From Lachnospiraceae bacterium (GTDB lineage Bacteria; Bacillota; Clostridia; Lachnospirales; Lachnospiraceae), in contig JAAVBZ010000027.1 in assembly GCA_014803415.1 (NCBI GenBank), positions 16,910-73,947 on the forward strand: a stretch of DNA of 57,038 nucleotides. Direction: 5' to 3'. A model generated the notes under the pieces. That model worked only from the letters and a program-made list of their open reading frames with translations, ran no database searches and was not told the DNA's origin. Every line of letters starts with the position of its first letter. The first letter of the stretch is position 1. Positions 26,586 through 34,093 of this stretch are shown here, piece after piece. A program made the translations under genes and the position numbers.

Positions 26586-26765
26586 CTAAAGTTTAATTTC
26601 TTCTACATACCCTTTTTCAAACCAAGATGCAGGAACAACCTGCTCATATCCTTTTAATGGATTACCAATCTTCCTTTCATGTTTTACACTATCAGGGGTC
26701 ATTTCATATCCCTTTTCAGTCAAAACAAATATATTTCCATCTTCAGCCATTTTGTTGTATGCCAT
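26586..26765 (-). CDS. Small early protein, unknown
   Basis: A 59-aa protein from an ATG at 26765 with AGGAGG 8 bases upstream; the frame extends 10 codons further without a site. The product starts MAYNKMAEDGNIFVLTEKGY and ends in VEEIKL. I do not recognise it. It directly follows the recombinase gene. Confidence 0.6.
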   Translation of the reverse strand: MAYNKMAEDGNIFVLTEKGYEMTPDSVKHERKIGNPLKGYEQVVPASWFEKGYVEEIKL

Positions 26766-26775
26766 GCTTATCCTC

Positions 26776-27588
26776 CTACCAGTTAGATGCCTCATTAAAC
26801 TGTCGCATCTGTTCTTCTTTGCTTAATTTTAAATATATTGATGTTGTATTGACGGAAGAGTGCCCCATCAGATCCGCCAACAATGCAATATTCGAATTGT
26901 GTTGTAAAAATTCAATGGCGTACAAATGCCGGAATGAATGTGGGTGTGCTACCTCTTCTCTTATTCCATACTTTTTTGCCCAATCTTTAATGCACTGCGC
27001 GACTCCTCGCGTTGACATTTGCTTTCCGTATCTATTTGGGAAAAGCCATTCTTCTTTTTGCTTCGAAAAATACTCTCTGCTCTCCTCTATTAACGCCTGG
27101 GGTATGTATATTCTCCGCATCTTTCCTTTTGTCCACATTTCTGCATATCCAATCGTAAGGGATTCTTTTGTCAATCTGATAAATTCCGAAACTCTCGCAC
27201 CTGTTTTGGCAAGATATTTAATCATGAAATATCCCTTTTCGTTTCCTTCTTTTTTCAGACTATCCAAAAGCAGATTGTATTCTTCCAATGTGATTACATT
27301 TTCAACAGATGCACTCCCATGGATTTTTATACCTTTTACGCAATATTCTGAATGCCCAATAAAATGGCAGTACTGATTCATTGCAACTATCCTGGCATGG
27401 GCTGTTTTGGGTGTCCACTTTTCAAGTTGCCATTTTTTGAAATCCAGCATATTTGCCTTATTTATTTCATTGTATCTTTCAAAGAATATGGATATAGAGC
27501 GTATGTAATTATCTATTGTGTTTTTGGAACGCTCCAAATCCATCAGATAAGCCCTAAACTCTTCCATTTTTCTTTTTTTAGTTTCCAT
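26776..27588 (-). CDS. Tyrosine recombinase (XerC-like), internal to the prophage
   Basis: The 270-aa product is a complete tyrosine recombinase. The SAM-like N-terminal domain spans ~1-85. The catalytic set is visible: R132 (TGARVSEF), K154 (WTKGK), H217-x-x-R220 (HSFRH), H243 (MGHSSV) and Y252 (SIYLKL). Its gene overlaps the zinc-finger gene upstream by 46 bases. It is 14 kb from the serine integrase and both attachment ends, so it is unlikely to be the prophage integrase. It may invert or resolve DNA, or resolve dimers. Confidence 0.88.
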   Translation of the reverse strand: METKKRKMEEFRAYLMDLERSKNTIDNYIRSISIFFERYNEINKANMLDFKKWQLEKWTPKTAHARIVAMNQYCHFIGHSEYCVKGIKIHGSASVENVITLEEYNLLLDSLKKEGNEKGYFMIKYLAKTGARVSEFIRLTKESLTIGYAEMWTKGKMRRIYIPQALIEESREYFSKQKEEWLFPNRYGKQMSTRGVAQCIKDWAKKYGIREEVAHPHSFRHLYAIEFLQHNSNIALLADLMGHSSVNTTSIYLKLSKEEQMRQFNEASNW

Positions 27589-28058
27589 AGTCCACTCACC
27601 GCCTCATCTTTTTCTGCTGCCTTGCGCCCTGCCTCAGTAAAAATCTCCCTGTGCCTTTCGCAGCAATTCATTCCAGTTACTGCATTTTCTCCACACCACA
27701 AACACAATCCATTTGCTTTCCTTTCATCTGGAATCAGTCCTCTTTCATGGCGTTCGTTCTTAGCTCTGGCCGTTCGTTCTTGGCGCCTTCTTCTTTGTTT
27801 TATATAACATTCATAGCAGTACATCCCATGCGTTGCAGGCTTTATACACCTAACACAGATCCCGTTTTCTTTCTTTTCATGATAGATTTCTCTGCGTCTT
27901 TTTTGATATTCCTTAGCATATTCTGCATTGTATCTTTTATCATTTTCTTCTCGAATTTTTTCGAGACAATCAAAGCAAAATTTTCTATTCGGTGCCGCCT
28001 TTTCTCGTCTACATTTATGGCATAATCCCATTTCTGTAAGCCATTCATAATCCGTCAT
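27543..28058 (-). CDS. Triple zinc-finger-like protein
   Basis: A 171-aa highly basic protein with three repeated Cys pairs: CHKC/CFDC near 13-34, CVRC/CYEC near 68-83, and CLWC/CCERH near 119-135. Each pair of pairs could bind one zinc. A lysine/arginine-rich helix separates fingers 1 and 2. Proteins like this occur in Firmicutes phage early genes and probably bind nucleic acid. It overlaps the recombinase start, implying coupled translation. Confidence 0.7.
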   Translation of the reverse strand: MTDYEWLTEMGLCHKCRREKAAPNRKFCFDCLEKIREENDKRYNAEYAKEYQKRRREIYHEKKENGICVRCIKPATHGMYCYECYIKQRRRRQERTARAKNERHERGLIPDERKANGLCLWCGENAVTGMNCCERHREIFTEAGRKAAEKDEAVSGLWKLKKEKWKSLGLI

Positions 28059-28069
28059 AGGTACCTCCG

Positions 28070-28429
28070 CTAAAATTTTATTTTATTTTGCTTCATAAAC
28101 CCAGACAACCATTCTGTAAAATAAATCTCTTTCGGTTCACTTGGATATGTATATTCTTTCCATGCAGAACGCTCATCTTCTACATGCTGACCCCAAGGTA
28201 AATATCTTGACATAAAAAAATGTATTCCTAATTCATCAACCTTTCCATAATACATCGTGTCATGCCTCTGCCCTACCAAATACAAATCTTCAGATTCACA
28301 ATAATAGAATTTAAGAATATCTTCTTCATTTACTCTTTTAGATAGTTCTTCGACAGTTCCTAATTTTCTATATGAATTCAATTCTTCGATATCTTTTAAC
28401 ATATCTTCAATTTCATGTTCGCCCTTCAC
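28070..28429 (-). CDS. Early phage protein, unknown
   Basis: A 119-aa acidic protein starting at a GTG after AGGAGGAG. It has an N-terminal helix (EDMLKDIEELNSY) and a mixed second half (EDLYLVGQRHDTMYYGK). It has no recognised family. Its end runs straight into a ribosome site inside a junction motif shared with neighbouring genes. Confidence 0.65.
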   Translation of the reverse strand: MKGEHEIEDMLKDIEELNSYRKLGTVEELSKRVNEEDILKFYYCESEDLYLVGQRHDTMYYGKVDELGIHFFMSRYLPWGQHVEDERSAWKEYTYPSEPKEIYFTEWLSGFMKQNKIKF

Positions 28430-28450
28430 TCGATCTCCTCCTTTAAAAGT

Positions 28451-28930
28451 TTAATTTATGATACTCAATGTCTTGTCAATATCCCATAAAATCTGATTTT
28501 CAGAAAAACTTATTACATCTATCAGCTGATCTCTGAAATTCTGAAACAATACTGATTTCAACTCTTTACCGCCTGTTGTATAAAACCAGATTTTTCCTTT
28601 TCCTTTATCTGGTTTGCTGTTGGCATACTTTACATTGATCCTTTCTTCAAAGGTATTTACTTCATCCAGATCAAAATCGCACATTATGAATACATTTTCT
28701 TTTTCATAGTACTGATTTAATTTTTCAGAAAAATCCATCACATTAATACTGTCTATCTGTACGTCCAATGTCTTTATAAGCAGTGTGTTCAACCTCTCAT
28801 ATTCTTTTGGAATAATTTCTTCATTGGAAAAGAAAAGAATTCTCTCAATTACAATCCCAGCTTCCTTTAACTTCTGCAAACTTTTCTCTACACGCCAAGG
28901 TGTATCATCGATCAATACTAATTTTTTCAT
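28451..28930 (-). CDS. Receiver-like (pseudo-response-regulator) phage protein
   Basis: The 159-aa product looks like a single receiver domain: KLVLIDDTPWRVEKSL at the start with a paired Asp, FIMCDFDLDE near residues 82-91 in the place of the phospho-acceptor Asp, and KIWFYTTGG near 113-121 in the place of the switch Thr. The conserved Lys after that position is not evident. There is no output domain. Fold assignment is from pattern only. Confidence 0.5.
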   Translation of the reverse strand: MKKLVLIDDTPWRVEKSLQKLKEAGIVIERILFFSNEEIIPKEYERLNTLLIKTLDVQIDSINVMDFSEKLNQYYEKENVFIMCDFDLDEVNTFEERINVKYANSKPDKGKGKIWFYTTGGKELKSVLFQNFRDQLIDVISFSENQILWDIDKTLSIIN

Positions 28931-28968
28931 TTCTAATCTCCAAAAAGTTTAATTTAATCAGCTAAAAC

Positions 28969-29700
28969 TTACACTGGCTCTTCTTCTGGGTGTATTTCAT
29001 CATAGTAGTTGTCCGTGTCAATAATTATTGTTGTGCTGTCCCTCTCCAGACGTAAAAGCAGTATTTGAAATTCATTCAGTCTACGCAATGATGAAATTCT
29101 CACATCATTTGAAATTGAAATCGTGTATGGTTCTTCTTTTCCACTATTCCAAATCCACTTAGAAATAGGAATTTCAATATTCAACGCTTCGTCATGCTCA
29201 TTCTCAAAAGTGATTACTGCTCTCTGCAAACTACTCCATGATGGCTTGTCTAATTCTTCAACACTCATTTCACATTCCACACTGCAATACGAAGCACCAT
29301 CGTCACAGTTGATTTCCAAATCATCAGTATTAATATCTTTATTGCACTGTTTTATCCATGCCTTAAATAGATCTGTAACTTTAATTTCCTTTTGCTCTGG
29401 CTCTGTCATCAAAGATTTAAAGTTTTCTAATATCTGTTTGTTCCCCATACAGGTATCAGAATTTACTAATTCAGTAAGTACTGCATCTAACTTCGGAAGA
29501 TATGCCGAAAAATCATTTTTTTCAATATACGGAACCATAACTTCTTTTACTTTATTTTCAATCGCATGTTTTATATCTCCCCAACGGAATGCATCTTCTA
29601 CTGCACTTCCCAATGCTTCCATAAATTTTTCCCTTACAATTTTTTTAACCTCATCATTTGACAGGCTTTCTTGAGCGATTTTTAATAATTCTTCTTTCAT
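28969..29700 (-). CDS. Early phage protein, unknown (243 aa)
   Basis: An acidic protein with a helical N-terminal half (residues 1-115) and a beta-rich second half with regularly spaced Asp/Glu (NCDDGASYCSVECEMSVEEL near 129-148). It has a TCGGAGG site. I do not recognise a family. It lies with other unknown early genes separated by a common AAATTAAACTTTT-type junction. Confidence 0.65.
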   Translation of the reverse strand: MKEELLKIAQESLSNDEVKKIVREKFMEALGSAVEDAFRWGDIKHAIENKVKEVMVPYIEKNDFSAYLPKLDAVLTELVNSDTCMGNKQILENFKSLMTEPEQKEIKVTDLFKAWIKQCNKDINTDDLEINCDDGASYCSVECEMSVEELDKPSWSSLQRAVITFENEHDEALNIEIPISKWIWNSGKEEPYTISISNDVRISSLRRLNEFQILLLRLERDSTTIIIDTDNYYDEIHPEEEPV

Positions 29701-29729
29701 TTCCTTCTACCTCCGATAAAAGCTTAAAT

Positions 29730-29900
29730 TTATCTGTTTAAAAACCATACGCATCGAACTTTATTACATGTCTCGCAATAGTATTCATGTACACTTAATG
29801 CAATTCGAAACCTTGTACCATGAAATAATACAAATCTTTCTACCATACAAATACCCTCGGGATAATGAATTTTTAAACATTTATTTTTTCTCATATTCAT
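29730..29900 (-). CDS. Small Cys-containing protein
   Basis: A 56-aa gene found by reading the gap. It begins at 29900 just after GAGGT and encodes MNMRKNKCLKIHYPEGIC, ending with YYCETCNKVRCVWF, where CETC and a further Cys may form a zinc knuckle. There is no database check. Its stop is followed directly by the next ribosome site motif. Confidence 0.55.
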   Translation of the reverse strand: MNMRKNKCLKIHYPEGICMVERFVLFHGTRFRIALSVHEYYCETCNKVRCVWFLNR

Positions 29901-29903
29901 ACC

Positions 29904-30122
29904 TCAAAATAAACTCATCTGACCATCGCACTGCTTTTTCTTGGGCTCCCTGGGCTTATATTCCTTCTCATTTTCCCCAAATGCATCTATAGGATTAAAT
30001 GCGAAATCATGGCAGCGGTTCGGTGACTTCGCTGTACCTTCTTTTATTTCCCTTCCCTGTTTATCGCACCATATTCCATTTCCAGTGCACAGGAAACAAC
30101 AATATCTGCAATACTGCTTCAT
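29904..30122 (-). CDS. Cys-rich early protein
   Basis: A 72-aa protein with seven cysteines. Four lie in the start MKQYCRYCCFLCTG, and the rest include WCDKQG and NRCHDF; this could bind zinc or an iron-sulfur cluster. It ends QMSLF, a beta-clamp-binding-like peptide (QxSLF), which would allow contact with host DnaN. It overlaps the next gene upstream by 4 bases. Confidence 0.6.
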   Translation of the reverse strand: MKQYCRYCCFLCTGNGIWCDKQGREIKEGTAKSPNRCHDFAFNPIDAFGENEKEYKPREPKKKQCDGQMSLF

Positions 30123-30304
30123 CTGACCACCCTCCCGATATATGCCATGTATCCGTCAGTGAATACCAGATAGTCATATTCATACATGCGCTTATGACCT
30201 GCTACTTCCCTGGGACCGTCTTCAGGGTAATCGCAATCAAGACGGACTTTAGTACCTATGGGATAATCTTTAATGTTTATCTGGTTTATAATCCTGTTCA
30301 TCAC
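30119..30304 (-). CDS. Small early protein, unknown
   Basis: A 61-aa basic protein with a beta-rich body (YPIGTKVRLDCDYPEDGPRE and YDYLVFTDGYMAYIGRVV). It starts at a GTG, with an ATG one codon later, after GGAG. It overlaps the methylase stop and the Cys-rich gene start, so it is coupled to both. No family recognised. Confidence 0.6.
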   Translation of the reverse strand: MMNRIINQINIKDYPIGTKVRLDCDYPEDGPREVAGHKRMYEYDYLVFTDGYMAYIGRVVR

Positions 30305-31134
30305 GCATTGACTCCTTCCAGATCATAAAGGGACATCTGGACATTCTCTTCATAATTAATCCATATGACTTCTGTTCTTGTCTTTCCGTGCGCATCACAG
30401 CTGTTCAGATAGAGTTTATTCCAGTCCTTAAGGTAATCGTTATAAATATCTGATTCATAGCCGGATATCATGATCTCAGCCTTGCTCTGCAGTATTTCTT
30501 TCAACAGTTCCTCATGATCTGAATCCGTCATTTCATGCAGATACTGCTTGCTCTTTCCTGATCTGGACTTTATTACATACGGGGGATCCAGATACATGAA
30601 TACATTTGGATAATTAAATCTTCTGATCACTTCCATAGCTGGCCGGTTTTCTATCTGAACCTTCCTCAACCGCTCTGTAATTTCAATAATCCATTCCGGC
30701 AGGCGGTACCAGTTCCATAGTGCATACGCTTTTTCACGTCCCTGTATATCGTTTTTCCACCCAACCTTGTAGCCGTTTGTCCTATATCCGTACCCCTGCC
30801 AGCACCTGATCAGGAATCCTGCTGCCCTTTGAAAAGAATCAATATTTACAGCTCCTTCCGTGATTTCAAATTGAAGATCATATTCTTCACGGCTGAATGG
30901 TGTTGTCATAACAATTCTGGCCAATCGTTCCGAATCTTCTTGAATGCACCGGAATAAATTTGTTACATCAGAATCCAGATCATTTATAGTCTCTATATCC
31001 GATACCGGTTTGCTAAATAGTACGGCACCACTGCCAAAGTAAGGTTCTAAGTAGCTGTGATGATCCGGAATCAGCTCCACAATCTTTGTGGCAACATTCC
31101 ACTTACTCCCGGGATACTTTAATACTGATCTCAT
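30301..31134 (-). CDS. DNA adenine methyltransferase, D12 class (Dam-like)
   Basis: The 277-aa product is an N6-adenine methyltransferase of the D12/Dam class. It has KYPGSKW at 6-12, the SAM-binding FGSGAV at 33-38, the NDLDSD motif at 51-56 and the catalytic DPPY at 183-186. Its C-terminus ends near QMSLYDL, another clamp-binding-like peptide. No restriction enzyme is adjacent, so it is probably an orphan methylase protecting phage DNA or controlling timing. The target may be GATC, but the sequence does not prove it. Confidence 0.9.
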   Translation of the reverse strand: MRSVLKYPGSKWNVATKIVELIPDHHSYLEPYFGSGAVLFSKPVSDIETINDLDSDVTNLFRCIQEDSERLARIVMTTPFSREEYDLQFEITEGAVNIDSFQRAAGFLIRCWQGYGYRTNGYKVGWKNDIQGREKAYALWNWYRLPEWIIEITERLRKVQIENRPAMEVIRRFNYPNVFMYLDPPYVIKSRSGKSKQYLHEMTDSDHEELLKEILQSKAEIMISGYESDIYNDYLKDWNKLYLNSCDAHGKTRTEVIWINYEENVQMSLYDLEGVNA

Positions 31135-33036
31135 TTATTTTCCTTTCTTCTGCAAGTCCTTCAGGAATTCCACCAAATAAGTCTTACTGTCCGTAGTATT
31201 CCGGAATTTCTCATTATAGGTAAACCTGTCTCCTTTTTTTCCTACCTGCAGTAAATGGTAATAATGTTCATCTTCTACCTTGTTTTTCTTCCACCAGTAC
31301 TGGCGCTGCGGGTATTCTGCAACTACAAGCCTGCTGCCGTCTTCAAAATCATATTTGTAGTAATTTACATCGATATGCTCATCATAGTACCAGAGACCCC
31401 ATGTTTTATAATTATTGAGCCATTCTTCACGTTGATCATTGTTCTTCAGTATGGGAAGATCTGGTTGTATGGGTTCTTCCTGATCAGATGTTTCCAGATC
31501 ACATACCCTGGCATCAAGTGCCGCCACGATAGTTTTCTGTCTCAACACTGTCATTTCCGGAAGACCTCCAACCTCTAAAAAATCATTCAGAGTCTTCTCC
31601 TCTCGCTTCAAAATAAATTTTGTTATCGAAAGGTCATCTGTTATTACTTCTTCATTTTCCTCTTCAGGATCCTCTTTGGAAATTGCAGACTGCTGGCTTC
31701 TTTGGCACCGATAACCACATGGTTCCTGACATTTTTTACAGCATGGCTGCGGCGCACCAGATCCGGCAGCCGAGTCCGCAAGATCGTGATTGGTAAACTG
31801 GCACTTGTTACCCATCTCCGTTTTAAGGTTTTCCAGCACTTTCATGGTAGTGCAACCAAATGGACTACCTAGCGGCGCCTCTACGCAATAATTGTCTTCC
31901 TGCCTGATCCGGCACTCCTGGGCACAGGAAAAACAACTGTACTTGTGGCCGCATCCTTTTGTAGTAATCAGGCTTCCTTCCGGATATTCCGTCTTGGGAA
32001 GTCCATAGGCTGAAAGCTCTTCATGAGGGCACTTCTCTGTATCAAATATTTTCATTAATTCCTTAACAAAGTGCCCGTATTTCAGACGTATTTCTTCCTG
32101 TCCGATCCTGAAACGTATGCCTCCGCCAAATCCATAAAAAGAGAACTCATACTCACTACAACTGCAGCTATGATGGCCATATGGTGCTATGTATTTCTGG
32201 ACTGCTTTAGCTCTGTCTGAATTATTGGCTTCCTTCAGACAGATTTCATACAGCTCTCGCACTTCGTCCGGGTACATGTTAATATACTGATTTACAAACC
32301 ATGCCTCATCATGTGCGCTTTCCGTTTGCGACGTCGCAACTTCTTCAGCCTCTTCAATCTCCCTGTATTCCCCGTCGATCACAGCATCAGCTTCGGGTAA
32401 TTCATCATGATCACCGTATATCTCTTCATACCAATTCCAATCCTGCATCTGTCCGCACTCGGGGCATCTTTCAGAGCGGCGGTCCTCATCCAGTGGCGTT
32501 CCACACTGGGCGCAGTAAGCATGATCTATAAGTCCGCGCACATCAGGCTTCATTTTTATATTTTTCTGCTCCTCCTGATCCGGCAATAATTCCTTAAAAT
32601 CTGTTTCGATGCTTGTCTGCCCGGGAATATCTTCATCTTCTTTTTCTGCTCTTGCCTGCCTTTTTATCTCCCTTGCCTGTTTGACTGTCATATCAGGCGT
32701 AACCTTCGCTTCCAGCTCCGGAGACATACTGAGCATTTCTATCAAAAGTCCTTCCGAATAATCTTTATATTCAGGGGAAATATTGAGGCCGTTTTCCGGA
32801 TCCGAATATTTTTTATTGATCTTTATAAATCTGCTTGCCCTGGAATATTCCATGTGCAGCTCTTCGTTAAGATATTCATCAAAAGAGCTATAGTAGACTG
32901 TCCACTTTTGCTGCTCCATCATCTGCCTTAACAGAAAACCCAGCTGTACCACATCATCTGCAGATCTACGCATGGCCAACTTGATCCGTTTGTTAAGGTC
33001 ATCATATTCTGTTAAAGCTATTGTTGCTCCGATCAT
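31135..33036 (-). CDS. Large multi-zinc-ribbon phage protein
   Basis: The protein (633 aa from 33036, where AAAGGAG precedes) joins several parts. Residues ~1-135 are helical and resemble DUF3102-type DNA-binding regions (YSRASRFIKINKKY). A rubredoxin-like zinc ribbon follows (CAQCG and CPECG near 175-200), then a linker containing VATSQ encoded by the recurrent palindrome. Next come Cys-rich stretches (CSCSEY, CGHKYSCFSCAQEC, CCKKCQEPCGYRC), and a C-terminal region with many aromatic residues. An upstream start at 33072 is open but lacks a site. Function unknown. Confidence 0.7.
   Translation of the reverse strand: MIGATIALTEYDDLNKRIKLAMRRSADDVVQLGFLLRQMMEQQKWTVYYSSFDEYLNEELHMEYSRASRFIKINKKYSDPENGLNISPEYKDYSEGLLIEMLSMSPELEAKVTPDMTVKQAREIKRQARAEKEDEDIPGQTSIETDFKELLPDQEEQKNIKMKPDVRGLIDHAYCAQCGTPLDEDRRSERCPECGQMQDWNWYEEIYGDHDELPEADAVIDGEYREIEEAEEVATSQTESAHDEAWFVNQYINMYPDEVRELYEICLKEANNSDRAKAVQKYIAPYGHHSCSCSEYEFSFYGFGGGIRFRIGQEEIRLKYGHFVKELMKIFDTEKCPHEELSAYGLPKTEYPEGSLITTKGCGHKYSCFSCAQECRIRQEDNYCVEAPLGSPFGCTTMKVLENLKTEMGNKCQFTNHDLADSAAGSGAPQPCCKKCQEPCGYRCQRSQQSAISKEDPEEENEEVITDDLSITKFILKREEKTLNDFLEVGGLPEMTVLRQKTIVAALDARVCDLETSDQEEPIQPDLPILKNNDQREEWLNNYKTWGLWYYDEHIDVNYYKYDFEDGSRLVVAEYPQRQYWWKKNKVEDEHYYHLLQVGKKGDRFTYNEKFRNTTDSKTYLVEFLKDLQKKGK
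32326..32339. repeat. Palindrome TTGCGACGTCGCAA, copy 3
   Basis: The same 14-bp palindrome as copies 1 and 2, here followed by C to give 15 matching bases. It lies in the linker of the 633-aa protein and is read in the same phase as in the capsid gene, giving VATSQ. Confidence 0.95.
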
Positions 33037-33050
33037 CTCATCAACTCCTT

Positions 33051-33572
33051 TCATCTCCATGTAATCCACCACCCTCCGCCCTCGACAGGCTCTTTCCGGT
33101 ATATTTCCATAGGACAGTACTCCTTGCCCTTCTTGTATACGTCCAGGGCTTTTCTAATATCTGACTGCATGATGTCTTGATATGGATTTTCACCAGAATC
33201 AAAAGAAACTGTATGGTTCTGCATCTCCTCGTACACCTGCTGCCACAGTTCCTTATTCTTTAATGGCCGTCCCTTAGATTTAACCCAGCCGGCCTTTTCC
33301 CACACCGGAAGCCAGTGGTTCTGCATCACATTCAAAACGTGCCGGCTTTGGGTAAACCCCGAAACTTCACAGGGTTTTACCAGTCTCTTGAATGCCCCTA
33401 AAATAATCTCGATGGCAAGGGCATCTCCTGTCACATTCTCCCTGATCAGAATGCCCTGGCAGGTCACAGCTGTATCATTCCTTAGGCATTCCACTGTATA
33501 CATGCCTGCTGCCAGTTTTATCTTTCCCTTTCCGCTGGTGGATGTTTCTGCGTAGATCTTCACTTTATCCAT
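33051..33572 (-). CDS. RNase H-like fold protein with altered active site
   Basis: The 173-aa product follows the RNase HI plan: KVKIYAETSTSGKGKIKLAA as the first strand pair, LAIEIILGAFKRL as the helix with Glu, SGFTQSRHVLNVM as the third element and GRPLKNKELWQQVYEEMQNH as the long helix typical of the family. The usual first and third Asp seem replaced (Glu in YAETS, Gln in TQSRHV), so activity is doubtful. The ATG at 33572 is preferred over a GTG three codons earlier. Confidence 0.65.
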   Translation of the reverse strand: MDKVKIYAETSTSGKGKIKLAAGMYTVECLRNDTAVTCQGILIRENVTGDALAIEIILGAFKRLVKPCEVSGFTQSRHVLNVMQNHWLPVWEKAGWVKSKGRPLKNKELWQQVYEEMQNHTVSFDSGENPYQDIMQSDIRKALDVYKKGKEYCPMEIYRKEPVEGGGWWITWR

Positions 33573-33711
33573 ACGGTTCACCGCCTTTTCTGACTTGACT
33601 TACTGAGATGTTCAGGTTAGAATATAGACAAGTTAATTTTATGTAATACTTTTCCGAAGCGGTGCGTGGGTTCCAGCCATGCGCCGTTTTACTTTTTATT
33701 CTGGACAACAT
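33565..33711 (-). CDS. 48-aa conserved-looking phage protein
   Basis: A short gene in the gap before the RNase H-like gene. It has AGGAGG 5 bases before its ATG and encodes MLSRIKSKTAHGWNPRTASE, then KYYIKLTCLYSNLNISVSQV, ending KGGEPYG. It overlaps the next gene's start by 8 bases, suggesting coupling. The DNA also forms a 10-bp hairpin (CGGTGCGTGG with CCATGCGCCG). Function unknown. Confidence 0.6.
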   Translation of the reverse strand: MLSRIKSKTAHGWNPRTASEKYYIKLTCLYSNLNISVSQVRKGGEPYG

Positions 33712-33721
33712 GTCCACCTCC

Positions 33722-33916
33722 TTAATAAAGCTTTATGTTGAGGGCTACACGGCCTCTATCGTTGAGTGATGGAGTAAAAAATACCGTGTATCCTCTGTCA
33801 AGGATCCCTGACGGTATGTCTACATTGGCGCTGGAAAAATAATATTCCATTCCGTCATCACCAGTAATAAAGCCATATCTCTTTTTATGATCAAAAAATT
33901 TAACCTGTCCTATCAC
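33722..33916 (-). CDS. Cold-shock-domain protein
   Basis: The 64-aa product is a single cold-shock domain: GQVKFFDHKKRYGFITGDDG holds the RNP1-like motif and EYYFSSANV the RNP2-like motif. It would bind single-stranded RNA or DNA. Its start is a GTG overlapping the stop of the 59-aa gene. Phage-borne versions are less common than host ones; it may be an RNA chaperone or antiterminator-like factor. Confidence 0.8.
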   Translation of the reverse strand: MIGQVKFFDHKKRYGFITGDDGMEYYFSSANVDIPSGILDRGYTVFFTPSLNDRGRVALNIKLY

Positions 33917-34092
33917 CTGTCTTTACCTTCCTTCTTTTCTAAATACAGTCTCGGATCCTGTACTGCAGAAAAAGCTTTGAAGATCATCTTGTCTTCTTCA
34001 GACCCTTCCGCGTCTTCATTCACATATGCCGGATCCATGGAATACAGAAGATCTGTTTCCATATCAAATGCTTCTTTAGCTGTTATTGCCAT
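33913..34092 (-). CDS. 59-aa acidic protein, unknown
   Basis: A short gene between the transglycosylase and cold-shock genes. It starts at 34092, overlaps the cold-shock start by 4 bases, and encodes MAITAKEAFDMETDLLYSMD followed by an acidic stretch (NEDAEGSEEDK) and KEGKDR. Its packed arrangement supports coding. No family recognised. Confidence 0.6.
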   Translation of the reverse strand: MAITAKEAFDMETDLLYSMDPAYVNEDAEGSEEDKMIFKAFSAVQDPRLYLEKKEGKDR

Positions 34093-34093
34093 C

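Noticed and set aside
33661-33700. Hairpin CGGTGCGTGG/CCATGCGCCG as a plus-strand terminator
   Set aside because: No plus-strand gene lies upstream and the hairpin is inside a well-supported 48-aa minus-strand gene.
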